From assembly GCF_905147045.1 (NCBI RefSeq), contig NC_065903.1, positions 682,001-746,000 on the forward strand: 64,000 bases of DNA. The letters run 5' to 3'. This DNA comes from Nymphalis io (taxonomy: Eukaryota; Arthropoda; Insecta; Lepidoptera; Nymphalidae). The position numbers and the translations under genes were made by a program. Positions 35,329 through 47,400 of the stretch are shown piece after piece. Every line of letters begins with the position of its first letter. The first letter of the stretch is position 1. The notes below the pieces were generated by a model. It worked only from the letters and a program-made list of their open reading frames with translations, ran no database searches and was not told the DNA's origin.

Positions 35329-37100
35329 GGGAACCGAGTCACCCTCGTCCGTGGGGGAATACCCTTAATTTGTAACCCCACACGTGGTCCCTGGGTGGTG
35401 CAAATCAGGTGACAATCTAACTGGTGGTAGGCCTCAGCTGTGGTTAGTGACCACCCACCGGACAAAGCCGTATCGCCAAGCAATGCTGTTGTGTTCCGAT
35501 ACGATGTCCGGTGACACCGTTCTGAGAGTCAGGTCAGAACAGTTGCGTCCCTGCAGAAGGTCGAAACAATGCATACTGGAATCGCCACATCGGGAGACTA
35601 ATCGTGGAGGGTAGCGGGATCCGAGGCACGGTGCACCGCTGGCCGACCGCTGATAGATAGGCCCAAGTAGTGAGCTAGCCACTCACAAAAGGCTGCCCCG
35701 CCAACTGTCGAAAAATCCCGAGGTTGCGCCATCGTGCCGGTCGGTGACCGTCCCCGTAGTCTCCAGTCTAGTCCCCCATCAGTGTGCGCGATATTCCTGT
35801 GTGTATCATCGTGTCTTAGCAGCATGACGCCTCGTTCTACTTCCGACTCTCTACCTTTTTACTCTGCAATGGCCAAGAAACAAAAAAAGAGGAAAGTTTT
35901 ACAGCGGTTGCACTCCCTTTGGCTTAAAGTGCACCTCAGCAACATTAGAGGATTGCACTCTAATATCGTGTCAGTCCACTACCATCTTGAGACTGAGAAA
36001 CCCGACCTCTTATTTCTCACGGAGACGCAGATTGGTTGTCCGTCTGACGTATCGTATCTTTCCTACCAAGGGTATACCCTGGAGAACAATTTTAAATCAC
36101 GAGCAGGCGTATGCGTTTACGTCCGGAATGACATCTGCTTTCGGCGTCTCCGACGATTTGAAGACACTTAGACATTTTCGGTACTTTGGGCTTTGGTGGA
36201 CACGGGTATGGAAAAAATCCTGTACGCCTGTGTCTACCGATCGCACAGCGGGAATCAGGAGGCGGCTGATGCGGCTCAACGGTTATACCCCACAGCCCAA
36301 TTGGTGTTTCTGGGGGATTTTAATGCTCACCACAAGGAGTGGCTATTTACATACCAGGACACTGACCATGCTGGGTTAGAGACACGAAGGCTAGCCTTAG
36401 CGTTAGATCTTACCCAGCTGGTCCATGGTGCTACACGGGTACCTGACGTTGACTCGCATAAGGCCTATTGCTTGGACCTTCTGCTGACAACTGATTCGGA
36501 CCGTTACTCAGTGGCGATCTCTTCACCGTTAGGTAAGTCCGACCACTGTCTGGTGAAATCTGTAACTGTCTACTCACAGCCCAACCCCAGGCCCACTGGA
36601 ACTCGGCGTGGGTGGCGATACAAGTCAGCAGATTTGGAAAGACTGCGCTCTTTCCTTGCATGCTATCCTTGGCAGCGTGTGTGCTTCTCTTCTGGTGATC
36701 CCTTGATTAGCGCGCAAAGATTGACAGATTTGCTACGTCTGGCTATGGAATATTTTATTCCGTTTTCAGACGTGCCGCTCTCCACTAAAGCTCAACCTTG
36801 GTTCGGACCTGATTGCGGACGCGCTGAAGCGTTGAAGCATCAAGCGTACCTAGGTTGGGTTGATGCTCGTAACTGCAAAGCGAGGGATATACGCCAGAAA
36901 GAGAACCTTTAATAAAGCCAACAAGTCATGCAAGAAAGCTATGCAAAAGTCACGCTTCGATCACATTAGTCGAATAGGGAACAAACTGGCTTCGTACCCC
37001 TCGGGTAGCAAAGTGTATTGGTCCCTAGCTAAATCGGTTGAAGTGAACTTTTGTCGGCCCTCACTGCATCCCCTTCAGAAGCCTGACGGGACGCTTCCTC
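35329..37100 (+). mobile_element. jockey/CR1-group LINE, 5' part: leader and endonuclease (dead)
   Basis: The 5' edge is taken at GGGAACCGAGTC, where composition turns GC-rich. After a leader of about 490 bases, frames at 35734-36171 and 36193-36912 encode an apurinic-type endonuclease. Visible motifs are SNIRGLHSNI, LLFLTETQIG (catalytic E), RAGVCVYVRN, YACVYRSHSG, LVFLGDFNAHH (catalytic D-x-N) and GKSDHCLVKS (final catalytic SDH). A frameshift and stop near 36170 separate the first two frames, and another shift near 36870 leads into the 36860-37183 frame (KPDGTLP at the break). No separate nucleic-acid-binding first ORF is seen. The element cannot make an intact protein. It is interrupted at 37100 by the nested element. 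Confidence 0.9.
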
Positions 37101-37830
37101 TTTTTTTTTTTTTATATGTGCCAGGATGGCAAATGACTCTACTCCACCTGATGGTAAGTGGTAGTAGAGTCCAAACGCGATGACGGCCAGTACAGTCGGA
37201 AGAATGTTCTATACTAGCCGTCCCTGCCTTGCCGGCCCGCAAGATGCCTCTTCACGCCTCGTTTGAAGGAACCCGGGTTGTAAGAGGAGGGGAACACGTG
37301 AGCTGGTAAGGAATTCCATTTTTTGGAAGTGCCACAAAGAAAGGAGTTGCCAAATTTCTTTGTGCGCGATGGAATTGATGTCACAGTTAGGCGGTGACAT
37401 CGAGAACCAGCTCGCGTGGACTTAAGGAGGAAGGGGGGAAGCAGGAATTAGAGAGAATAATTCTTCAGAGCACTCGCCGTGATACAGTCGATAGAAAGCG
37501 CTCAGTGCTGCTATCTCGCGACGCAATTGTAAAGGTTCAAGGGTGTTTGTGACCTTTACGTCGCCAATAATGCGTACAGCACGTCGCTGCAACCGGTCCA
37601 AGGCCTCCAGTAGGTAGTTAGCGGAGCCATCCCAAAGGTGCGAGCAATATTCAACGCAAGGCCGTACCTGTGTTTTGTATAACAGGTACAGTTGTTGTGG
37701 CGTGAAAAAACGCCGCACCTTGTTCAGAACTCCGAGTTTCCGTGAAGCTGTTTTTATAATAGCCTCGATGTAATCCCTTGGACTAACGTCGCAGCGAACG
37801 TCCATCCCCAGCATGGCGATTTTCCTTTGT
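37101..37830 (-). mobile_element. related LINE 3' end nested in reverse
   Basis: The minus-strand frame 37814-37422 encodes the post-RT C-terminal domain (IKTASRKLGVLNKVRRFFTP, RPCVEYCSHLWDG, RLQRRAVRIIGD, FYRLYHGECSEELF). A frameshifted tail runs on to about 37209. Its short 3' region forms a hairpin (GACTCTACTACCACT paired with agtggagtagagtc) and ends in poly-A at the left (poly-T run 37101-37113). It is 5'-truncated at about 37820-37840. The protein resembles, but is clearly distinct from, the host LINE's own C-terminus at 38480-39030, so it is a sister family. Confidence 0.88.
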
Positions 37831-39057
37831 ATTTCATCATCTCACACACATCTGGAGTGAGGACATCGAGAAACACGGGGAGGCACTTGCTGTTTCTTTG
37901 GATATCTAAGGCCTTTGATAGGGTTTGGCATGATGGCCTTATCAGCAAGCTTCCTGCATATGCCATGCTAGCCTGTGCGCGTGGATTTCAGACTTCCTGA
38001 GGAATCGATCATTACGAGTAGTGGTTGATGGCCACTCGTCGGATCAAATCGCTATAAATGCCGGTGTTCCCCAGGGGTCAGTGCTCTCGGCGACACTATT
38101 TCTGCTACACATTAATGATCTGCTGATACCCGGTATCCATGGGTATGCAGATGATTGCACAGTCGTCCAGAGCTACAAGTCCAACGTGCCAGCTAGTGAG
38201 GCCCAAATCCAGGCTCACAGAGAGGCCATGGTAGAGCGCCTGAGCGTGACCCTTAAGGCAGTGTCCGATTGCACCGATGCCAATTTGGTCATGTTCAATG
38301 CATCCAAGATGCAGGCGTGTTTATTTTCCGCCAAAAAGAGGGAATTCCAGCTACCTCCCTTTTTCCGAAATGTGTCTGTACCTATAACTGACCATCTTGA
38401 CCGTCTTGGCATTACTCTCACGTTGACTCTAAATTTCGGCATTTTTATTGAGTCCAAAGCCCAAATAGCCGCTCGAAAACTTGGTATCCTCTCCAAAGTG
38501 AGACGTTTCTTTACTCCAGAACAACTGCTCAGCTTATATAAAGCACACGTGAGATCATGTATGGAGTACTGCTCTCACCTTTGGGACGGCTGTGCCAAGA
38601 ACCACCTTCAGGCACAGGCCAGAAGGCCTGAGAAAGGGGAGACGACACGTTGGTTTAGTCTAGGCTCCAAAGTCTTGAACATCGACGTGTGGTTGCATTA
38701 CTTTCAGTCTTCTATCGGATACATTTCGGAGAATGTGCTCAGGAATTACACGAACTGGTTCCTCCCGTCCGTTTTTACCATCGAACGCGACCAAAGCGCC
38801 ATAGGTACACAGTAGAAATTCCCAGCCTACGTACGAAGCGCTTTGAATCCACATTCATCATTCGCACTGCGAAACTATGGAATGCTTTGCCTGAGTCCGT
38901 ATTTCCTGATAGGTACAATGTTGTTGTCTTCAAATCCAGAGTAAACAGGTTTCTTATAGGTAAGCGTGCTACATCTAAGACCGTGTCGATGCTTAACATC
39001 AGGCAAGTCAACGGTCAAACGCTGTTCTATTAATTATACAAAAAAATAATAATTAAA
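37831..39057 (+). mobile_element. jockey/CR1-group LINE, 3' part: reverse transcriptase (dead)
   Basis: This is the continuation of the 35329 element. It resumes inside the RT domain (LTHIWSEDIEKHGEALAVS, then KAFDRVWHDGLISKLP after a one-base shift at about 37909). Next come GVPQGSVLSATLF and the catalytic YADD at 38144-38155. The C-terminal domain (ARKLGILSKVRRFFTPEQL, CMEYCSHLWDG) and, after another shift, HFGECAQELHELVP...RFYHRTRPKRH end at TAA 39033. The 3' tail is short: CTATTAATTATAC, then A/T-rich to about 39057. The RT part N-terminal to LTHIW, expected to be some 150 residues, is absent. Confidence 0.9.
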
Positions 39058-40722
39058 TGTACAAAATTTAATAAATTGCCATCTTGACGACGTGCACAAA
39101 CACGTGTTTTTAAATATAAACTTACAAATTACAGAACCGTTTTCTGCAGTTACTCATTTTGTTTTATATTATTCATAAATATAAAGGTCAATAAAACCAA
39201 TGTACTGAGTGTTTAAGTATAAATTGTACACGTTGACTCAATATTATCATAGACAATAAACTTAGCGATAATGATCACGAACGGGGAAAGTCGCGTTTCT
39301 AAATTAGCACGTCGGATGAGGATTGATAGCGGTCGTATTAGCGGCTTTTGTTGGTCGCCACACGCCACACGGTGTGTAAGGTGACTATGATATGGGCACT
39401 TTGATGAGGATATTATTTTATGGTTAAAATTCCGTGACTCGTTACTTTGGGAATGTATCTATTGATAACTCTATAAACTCAAATAAATACATATTACATT
39501 TTTACTAATAAAAAAACTTCAAAACTATACGTTACAAAAGTCGAGAAGATGACGCTTATTAACGAAAATAAATACTTTATTCTGATTAATTTATTCTTAT
39601 AAATAAGGGTAGGCCCTTTATTCAAGTAATTGGCAATGAAAGACAGTTATTGAAAACTATTTATATATTTGTTTTATTTGGACCATACAGTTTCACTTAG
39701 GGTTGTCTGAAAGAGAATGCCCTTGGCTTTATGCATAAGTCCAAATGCAGGTCGTAGTTATAAGAAACACAAGTCTAAACTGACAATTTAATTATTTAAA
39801 TTAATTTAAATTAAAAGACGATTGAAGTAATCAATCTAAATTAAGATAAATGTTTAAATATAATAATGCGTCGCTATTTGTATTCGAAATTTAAAAATTG
39901 TATTTAGTTCAAATATGGCTGGACCGCTTTTTTGTTAATAACGACTTCACACTGGAAACTTTAATAGAGATAATTGTACAAGTAAAATATATCTCAGAAT
40001 ACAAATGGTTCAAATCTTGTGTTATTATTTGAAATTCGTTCTTTTTATTTTAATTTAACAAAATATGTTTGTTCTTGGAGGTCAGATGAAGCAATTAAAA
40101 GCAATTTATTTTTATCGTTCGATCGATTAAAATTTTACAACTATATGAATCTAAATAAAAATAATAAAGGTAAAACTTCAAATATCGATTTAGATAAAAT
40201 AGAAAGTGAATTTATTTTAATATTATTTTGTTAAAATAAAGTAAAATATTTAATAGAATTAAATATATTTTTAACTGACTCGAATACATAGACAAGACAC
40301 ACGAGATTAATAAATTTTTGTTAAACAATATACGCTGTCAAAAACGAAAAAAATCGCAAAAGAAAATATACCATGATTATTATTATAAGATCACATTGAC
40401 GATCATTGGCGATGTTTTGTAGATTTGTTCTTTATTTATTTATTGTTATAACTTTATTGATCAAATTATTGAAATTAGTACAAACGATGGACTGAATGAA
40501 TGCATTCTTTATCGTTCTATGCCGTTCAAACACCTACACGAAGGTACATATCATTTATTAATACGAGATAATAGGAATAAAAACACCACAGCTTGGTGCC
40601 TCTACTGAAGCATCGTTTAGCGCTACACATTACGTTATTCCGGAACGATTGTGTTAGCACCTACTTTTACGCGGTGCGCCCGATTTACCAAAGCAAACGT
40701 CTTATTTGGACCTTTTCATAAA

Positions 40723-40764
40723 AACCGGATTGAGGTGGTCTTTAACCGGATTCAGGTGGTCTCT
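40723..40764. repeat. 21-bp tandem duplication
   Basis: Two adjoining 21-base units (40723-40743 and 40744-40764) read AACCGGATT(G/C)AGGTGGTCT(T/C)T, with two mismatches between them. The second unit contains CAGGTG, a Snail/Zfh-type E-box. Confidence 0.9.
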
Positions 40765-41470
40765 ATGCAGTTATGGTGTACTATAACTTTTGTGTATACG
40801 TTAGCTAGGATAATTATTATGGTATGTTAAATTTTATAAGTGATATTTTTAATAGCTTGAAATTTAAAACCAAAATTTACTTCATGAGAAAATGGTCTTA
40901 TATAATATATACAAATAGACCATACAGTTTGCAGGATTATTAAGCCAGTGTTATTGTAATTGAAGGTGTTTGGTATAATTAATATTTCCAACATTGCGAA
41001 AGATGATAATGAGATGGTGTGGTACATTTATTATTAAGTGGCTCATTTACGTGTTTGGTTTTTTAAATATAAATTAAATTAACCTACCGTTTCAATCTAT
41101 CACAATTATTTTGTACATTATATATTTTATGTATTCCATTGATAATAACTGAACATTGAAACTTTTACTATACATCCAGTCAGTGTGAATTCCAAGTTAT
41201 TGTCACATTCGGTTAGGATTCGCGTAATGTTTGCCTTTTTAATATTTCACGTAACGTAGGTGCTTCTGTGACCTGAGACACAAGCGAAAGTGGTCAATAT
41301 ACGTTCGTAATTTATTTGTCCACATTTTAGTATCGAAAGTCATATTTACACTACACACTTAACATAAATTTCTTGCTTTTCGATATTTGTTTTACATCAA
41401 TATTTGTATCTTTGAGAAAAATATATTATTGTGAATTCGAAATCCCTTCACTGGTTTTTTTTAAATATAT

Positions 41471-41635
41471 TTTTTTTAATTGTAAGGCTGACGCAATTGA
41501 GAGGTTTGACGATAAGCGGTCTCCATCTAGACATTGGTACAGTATGAAATGCAACCATTCACATGCATGTGATATAAGATATTCGTTTGTTATTACATTG
41601 GCTCACTAACACTTAATATCGAAAACAGCAACAAA
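41471..41635 (-). repeat. family B repeat, degenerate
   Basis: The segments CATCTAGACATTGGTACAGT, GAAATGCAACCATTCACATG and ATTACATTGGCTCACTAACA line up in order with 16545-16670 of the long copy. T-rich sequence at 41456-41482 may be the old tail. Confidence 0.6.
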
Positions 41636-42782
41636 TTTTACAAATTATTTTAAAAGTACGAAGTTATTTTAATTCAATTCCTTTGCGAACTATAAAACAT
41701 TGTTTTTATTATATAGGAATGTCGGAGCTCTTTCACGTCAACGAAAACATGATTCAAGATCAATCAAACACAAAAACAAGCCGAGTCGGATATTTCAAGG
41801 CATACATCTCCCATAATGGAAATTTACATACTGCCTTACATTTACTATTCGATTCCTTATTCGAAGTTTTAGATTATATCGTTAACTTAACCGTTACGAA
41901 TTTACCTATGCCATTGCGAATTATTTAATAAGAAATATATTTGTGTGGAAATTATTCCAAGTCAAATATCCAATAAAGCGTTAAACTTGCTTATTGATCG
42001 TCGAAAACCTACCATCGTTTGGAAAAGATATCTCTTACAGAACTGACAAAAAACGTGACTAATCTTTATTTGAATTGACTTAACGGCGATAGTTTCATTG
42101 ATATAATGAACAAGAATTTTTTGTTTTGTTTCAATTCTGCGACGTCTTTGTTAGTTTTATATTCATCCGGGTTTGCAGAAATGGACACTATGTAAACACG
42201 AACTGTAAATAATAATAATTTGAGAAAAGTTTTTTTTTATTTAGATCCTTTATAAATTTCGAAGTTCGAAGTAGTAGTCTACTACTTAATAAAAGTATTA
42301 GTTTATATTGCTAAATGAGTATTCACTAGCTATAATTTAATATAATCTCAGTACAAATAAACATCCTTTCCAACGCCAATGAGCTGAAAGGGATAGCATC
42401 ATTTTCTATCTCTTATCGACTAAGTCGAAACAAAGGCTATAAAAAATTATCTCACATCTCGAAGTGTGATAGTAAGTTTGAATTTCACACAGAATTAAAA
42501 TGGTTATTGTTTTAAGATAAATGCGTATCGATAAGCCACCCATATCGATCCGCAGGTCCCTATGGTTATGTAAATATGTGTTTTATTACCTAATTGCTAA
42601 GTTTCATTATGCTATGAAAAGGTCATCTGCGATTTGGTTTTGTGACCTATTGTACAGCTAGTAAAAATATTAAAAAGATAAAAATAATTTTAATGTCTGT
42701 TATTTTAGTAAATAAAAAATATTATAATTGATTGAACTTATATTATTGAATGTATTATATAATATATTAATATTTTAAACGC

Positions 42783-42940
42783 AAAAGTAATATTTGTCTG
42801 TCTGAATCCGATTTTGATGAAATTTTATATGGGAGTAAGAACATCAAGGAATGACATAGGCATTTTATATGTGACACGTAGACACCCGCCAGTTAGACAA
42901 CTGGCGGGTGAAGCCGCGGGCGAAAACTAGTTATATATTA
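42783..42940 (+). repeat. family E dispersed repeat with internal hairpin
   Basis: Has the widespread lepidopteran signature TGTCTGTCTG...GATTTTGATGAAATTTTATA...ATGACATAGGCATTTTATAT...GAAGCCGCGGGCGAAAACTA. It contains a perfect 12-bp hairpin at 42883-42910. Confidence 0.75.
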
Positions 42941-43079
42941 TTTTATGCTGAAGTTTCTTCTGCATTTGCTAAACCATTTAAAGTAAAAACAATTAATAGG
43001 ATAATATAGGATAACACAGTAGGTATTTACCATTTTGTGACGTCATATAATATATTTTCATTTCCAATTGTTGAAAAAC
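42941..43079. other. AT-rich sequence with a CRE palindrome
   Basis: TGACGTCA at 43038-43045; otherwise nothing seen. Confidence 0.5.
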
Positions 43080-43320
43080 TGAAGGAATATCGACTGCGCG
43101 GTTACGGCCATATCCTGAGACGTGACGATGACCATCCCATCAAGAAAGCCTTAAACATCTCGGACCGACTGCGGGGAAGAGGGTGACCGCCCGCAACCTG
43201 GTGGTCAAACATGCAAAAAGAGGCCCAGAAAGAGCAGAGCTCTCTGGCGCAAACGTACAAGGAGACCCGACCCTAGCTGAACTGGAAGAGGGTTTGGACA
43301 AAGAAGAAGATATAACATAT
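43080..43320 (+). mobile_element. LINE ORF2 C-terminal fragment
   Basis: The plus frame reads LRGYGHILRRDDDHPIKKAL then SDRLRGRG, a stop, and PPATWWSNMQKE. This matches the GHV-RR-...-RPP-RW C-terminal motif that follows the RT domain in several non-LTR clades. It ends at atataac near 43320. Strongly 5'-truncated and carrying stops; the clade is uncertain. Confidence 0.75.
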
Positions 43321-45211
43321 TTTCTATAAAAAAAATGATAAGTCAACAAAAAGAGGCCGATGATATTTTAACATACCATTGCGTTACATAAATATAATAA
43401 ACAAATATCATTGATCATAGTAAAATAAATTCAAAAAGTTATAATTATTTCGTAACAGTTATTATATATTTCATAATAAACATTAGTCCAAAAACGTAAA
43501 AAGATTGTGCGTGGAATTTTTAAGCAAACATTTGCCATCGTAATTTTTATCAATAAAACTATTGAGTCATCAAATTAGAAGGCATTCGAGAGAACGAAAA
43601 ATAATTACTCTGTAGGTTTAATTTCACGGTTAATTTTTTATGTTGTCCGTACATGCAATACTTGATCATCATGGTATTCGTTCTGAAGGGTCAAATTGCT
43701 ATAGAAATAAATGTTCACGGTTTTTTTTTAATGATTTCTTACTGTAATGTTATTATTGTAATGTCTATACATTACACTTATAGGGTTACACTTTCATTAT
43801 TTTAACCGTTTGAGAACAGTTCTTGCTGTAGTAATGTTCAAAAATTTGTTCATACTAACATATTTTTAATCAGGCTGAAAATAAATATTTGATAGATTGA
43901 TTTTTATATTAATAATTATATGGTGTGACATTTGAAGCCAGTGGTGGTTTAAATTTAATTACTCTCAAATGATAATTCAAATTGCTCATACGAGCCTTAT
44001 TCGTGCCAACTTGTAAATAGCATAATTTTTATTTTGTTGAATTTTAATAAAATAACTTAATATTTAATGTTTCCATTTATGAATATAATGCCTTAAAAAA
44101 TAAAACCGTTAAATCTCTTTGATGATGTGTGGTCGTGGCTCTATTAGAATGTTTCATAAACGTACTAATTACTGGATTACGCCTGGAAGATGCCACTTAG
44201 CATGTGGTAAATATAGGTGAGAAGCAGATGTAGATATGAAGTGATAAAACTTATATACACTCATATCGGTGATTTGAAGTATTGTTTATCTAAATTATAC
44301 ACGAGAGAGAGAGAGAGGGAATATAATTGTATGTCAAATTAAAGTAATAGTGAAAATATTATTTCTAATTTATTATAACTCGTACTGAATTTCATTATTT
44401 ATATTATTTAATAAGATAAGAAATTTTTATATATATATATATTCCGTAGATTCAATTAAGCGTTTTTTTTTAAATTTAATAATATAATTTTGATGATAGA
44501 GTTTTTAAAAAGAAGAGGTCTGAGTCCTGTAGTGCTACATTTACAGGCTGTTACTTTAAAATAATTGAATTTTGAAAATGGTTTATTTATGCTATATTTT
44601 TAGGTTATATTTATATATGAGGATATTAGTATAACCGTTATATTGAAGACAACTTTCATCACTACAATCGCTTCAAAACAACTTGTGGGCACGGTCGGAT
44701 CTGACACCACCCAGAAGTATAAATTGCTCTCGTAATGATTCCATGCACACAATAATCAACCTTAACACAAACGATTACGGCATAGATTCTCATCGATAGA
44801 GGCAAATTAAATTGGTGATAAATAATAGATTAACACTTAACTCGATTCCGTTAATGCGATTCTCATCTCTTATTCCCACTTTTAAAAGCTAGAACGGCTT
44901 GGAGTATTTCACAATTATAAACTAACTGATGTGTAAGCTGTTCCGTTGTATATTTAGTGGTTACAAGCTATTTTCTCTTAATCTCCTTTAGATTAATACA
45001 TATACCCAGACAAGACTGTCGAGCAATTCTCTTGTAGCATTTTTATGAGTGCATCACAAAAATATCGTTCTATTATTGATTTTTTTTAAATATTAATTTG
45101 AATAAGGAATTCTAAGTCGCGTGAAATATATTTGTCAAAATAGCCAGAAATCATTCAATTACATACGTAAGTTACATACCTAATACTCTATATTAATATT
45201 TAAAATTCGAA
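43321..45211. other. AT-rich intronic sequence, no gene seen
   Basis: Contains a short (GA)n at 44306-44318 and (TA)n at 44427-44442. Bases 44690-44800 are GC-richer. No frame or repeat recognised otherwise. Confidence 0.55.
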
Positions 45212-45360
45212 AGTCACTCAGTCTGCCTGTTTCACTAAACCTAAACCACTAAACCGAATTTGATGAAATGTTGTGTGAAGCTTGAACGCCAAAGAACATA
45301 GGCTATTTTTTTTTAAACCTACCACCCTAACACGTGAGCGAAGCCGCGGTATAAACTATT
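45212..45360 (+). repeat. family E dispersed repeat
   Basis: CACTCAGTCTGCCTGTTTCA, AAACCACTAAACCGAATTTG, AACATAGGCTATTTTTTTTT and GTGAGCGAAGCCGCGGTATA lie in the same order as in the 42783 copy. Confidence 0.75.
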
Positions 45361-46242
45361 GATTAATAAAAAAAAAAATTGTTACTATATTTGATACACT
45401 ATACACAAATTGTCTTAATACAATTTCGTCGCATGTATGCACAGATCTACAGATGTTGTAAGCTCGATATTTGCATTTCGAAGTTACTTTATTAAGCTTG
45501 TTTGATCGAGGTACGATGTATTTTCGTTGAGAACTATTTCAACACACGATTAATACCGTTTAATGTTGGTTAACATCAGTTAACACGTGTATTGTTTAAT
45601 CTATGGTTAGTCGTGGTGCGATTAGCTCATTACGTGTTCAGGATTTTTAGATGGTTGTTATTGATGTGGCGATATTGCGTTGACCCGTTAAAAGATTTTT
45701 GTTACACGCTATGTTTAACTGTTTGTTCGGTCAATTATTTTATAATCATATTCCTCATGTGTTGCGTTATCTTTGTAATGTGATATTTTGAATTTCGAAA
45801 TTAAATAGCACGAGTGAGTTTTGTGTTCTTACTGAATAAACATTATATATATTATAGTCCAGAGAATTAGCAAACTGTAGTAACTGGAGGCAGGTTACGT
45901 CTGCCGATGAAGTGACTGATGTATGTTCTCTAGTAGCAATCGGATAGTGGAGTGGTATGTGGACCACTCCATCTAGCTTAATGGTCAATGATGATCAAAA
46001 TAAGTGCCAAATTATGTTGATGGTGATAAAATTTTATAGTAACAGTAAGAACAACATTAGGTTTATTTTCAGCACTAAGTAAGGTAAGATATAAAAGTAT
46101 AATAGTATAATAAGAGTGGGAGTCCACGTTAGAAGAATACGAAACCTTTATTTAATGCTAGTTATCCTTGGGCAGTCATATGTTCTCTATAAAAAGTTGC
46201 ATATGTTTAATCAAAATAGGTAAAACAGAGTTACTTTTGCAT
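45361..46242. other. intronic sequence, no gene seen
   Basis: The 63-codon plus frame at 45592-45783 is hydrophobic (LLMWRYCVDPLKDF...FIIIFLMCC) but matches nothing known; AT-rich DNA often gives such frames. Confidence 0.5.
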
Positions 46243-46252
46243 TATATATATA

Positions 46253-46301
<49 letters not shown>
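46243..46301. repeat. (TA)n microsatellite
   Basis: About 28 TA units with one C interruption near 46254. It abuts the 3' end of the minus-sense LINE fragment that follows. Confidence 0.95.
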
Positions 46302-46304
<3 letters not shown>

Positions 46305-46307
46305 AAT

Positions 46308-46482
46308 GCACCGAGAGGGTACAAATGACTCTACTCCACCTGATGGTAAGTGGTAGTAGAGTCTAAACGCGACGACGGCCAGTACAGTCGGGAAGAGTGT
46401 TCTGCACTAGCCGCCTTCGCCTTGCCGGCCGGCAAGATGCCTCTTCACGCCTCGTTTGAAGGAACCCGGGTTGTAAGAGGTA
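46308..46482 (-). mobile_element. LINE 3' end fragment, same family as the nested element
   Basis: Closely matches 37125-37285: the hairpin GACTCTACTCCACCTGATGG, then aacgcgacgacggccagtacagtcgg and CCTCTTCACGCCTCGTTTGA. Truncated just past ggttgtaagagg. The 78-codon plus frame (46350-46586) is a shadow. Confidence 0.9.
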
Positions 46483-46650
46483 ATAATAAAACTTCTTCTG
46501 ACGATGCTTCTTTCTACACCTATATTACATATAACATGCTTATTGATTGCCATGTCAAAATCTACAACTGCTTTGGAAAGAATTAACTCAGAACTGAGAA
46601 GAACCGGCTTTAGAAATTGAGTAAAAGGCGAAAGATTTATACGTTTTGAA

Positions 46651-46816
46651 AGGAAACTTGCATGTGTATTATAATTTAATTATTTCATTGAAATTCTGCC
46701 ACATCTGTTTTCTACCAACCCACATTAGAGCAGCGTGGTGGAATAAGCTCCAAATTTTCTCCTCAAAAGTGAGAGAAGGCTTTAGCCCAGCAGTGGGTCA
46801 TTAACAGGCTGTTAAT
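46651..46816 (+). repeat. family A SINE, 5'-truncated
   Basis: Starts at AGGAAACTTGCATGTGT and continues with ATTCTGCCACATCTGTTTTC, CCACATTAGAGCAGCGTGGT and AGCCCAGCAGTGGGTCATTA to aacaggctgttaa. The tRNA head is absent. Confidence 0.88.
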
Positions 46817-47394
46817 CTAAGAAACTCAGTAAAGTACGTGTAATACGTAATGATGGTAATAGCGATGTATTATGTTTACGGATAAGAGTGAAAAAGTTAT
46901 CGCTCCAGTTCTCACGACTTTTATATTACCATCTAAGTCATAAGCTGAGGCGGGAAATATATTACGACATTTTATTATTACTAAGACCTAGTTTTTATCT
47001 CCAGCTCGACTTAATCAGGGATATTTTTTTTGCTTGTATATATGATAACAGTGATTTATGAACAAAGGTTTAATAAAACCGTTAATGAATTAATACTTCG
47101 TGACTGATTGAAATTTTTGAGATTCAGTTAAAAGTAGAGATGAATCTGGTATTTATACGATACGCAATTGTCAGGATAGTTGGAGTTTATAAGCGATGGA
47201 TGTGAGTGTTCAACATGTTGGGATATTTAGTAGGTATTTTTATAATTACGCAATGGTCAGACAAATGTTTTAAAATTTTATTAAATAATGTACTGTATTG
47301 TAAGTATAGATATTTTAATTGCAGTATGCTTCTACTAATTACACTTAAAGTTTTAAACATCTTGTGTTTTTATATCAACATAAAGCTGTTATCA
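46817..47394. other. AT-rich intronic sequence, nothing seen
   Basis: A 73-codon plus frame starting 47206 runs into the following LINE fragment and has no domain of its own. Confidence 0.5.
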
Positions 47395-47400
47395 TATTAT

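Larger units (their letters stand above)
39058..42782. other. intronic sequence with short features, no gene seen
   Basis: 3.7 kb of AT-rich DNA. Bases 39275-39400 are GC-richer and repeat-free (GTCGCCACACGCCACACGGT); bases 40600-40700 likewise. The small tandem at 40723 and the family B fragment at 41471 are listed separately. Frames at 40019, 41373 and 41683 have no recognised domain. Confidence 0.5.

Noticed and set aside
43038..43045. Perfect CRE palindromes TGACGTCA at 43038 and 18743
   Set aside because: Chance expectation is of order one under the same composition; without conservation, two sites are not evidence of a function.
45592..45783. Hydrophobic 63-codon frame resembling a small membrane protein
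   Set aside because: T-rich DNA gives hydrophobic codons by default; no promoter, splice or family support.
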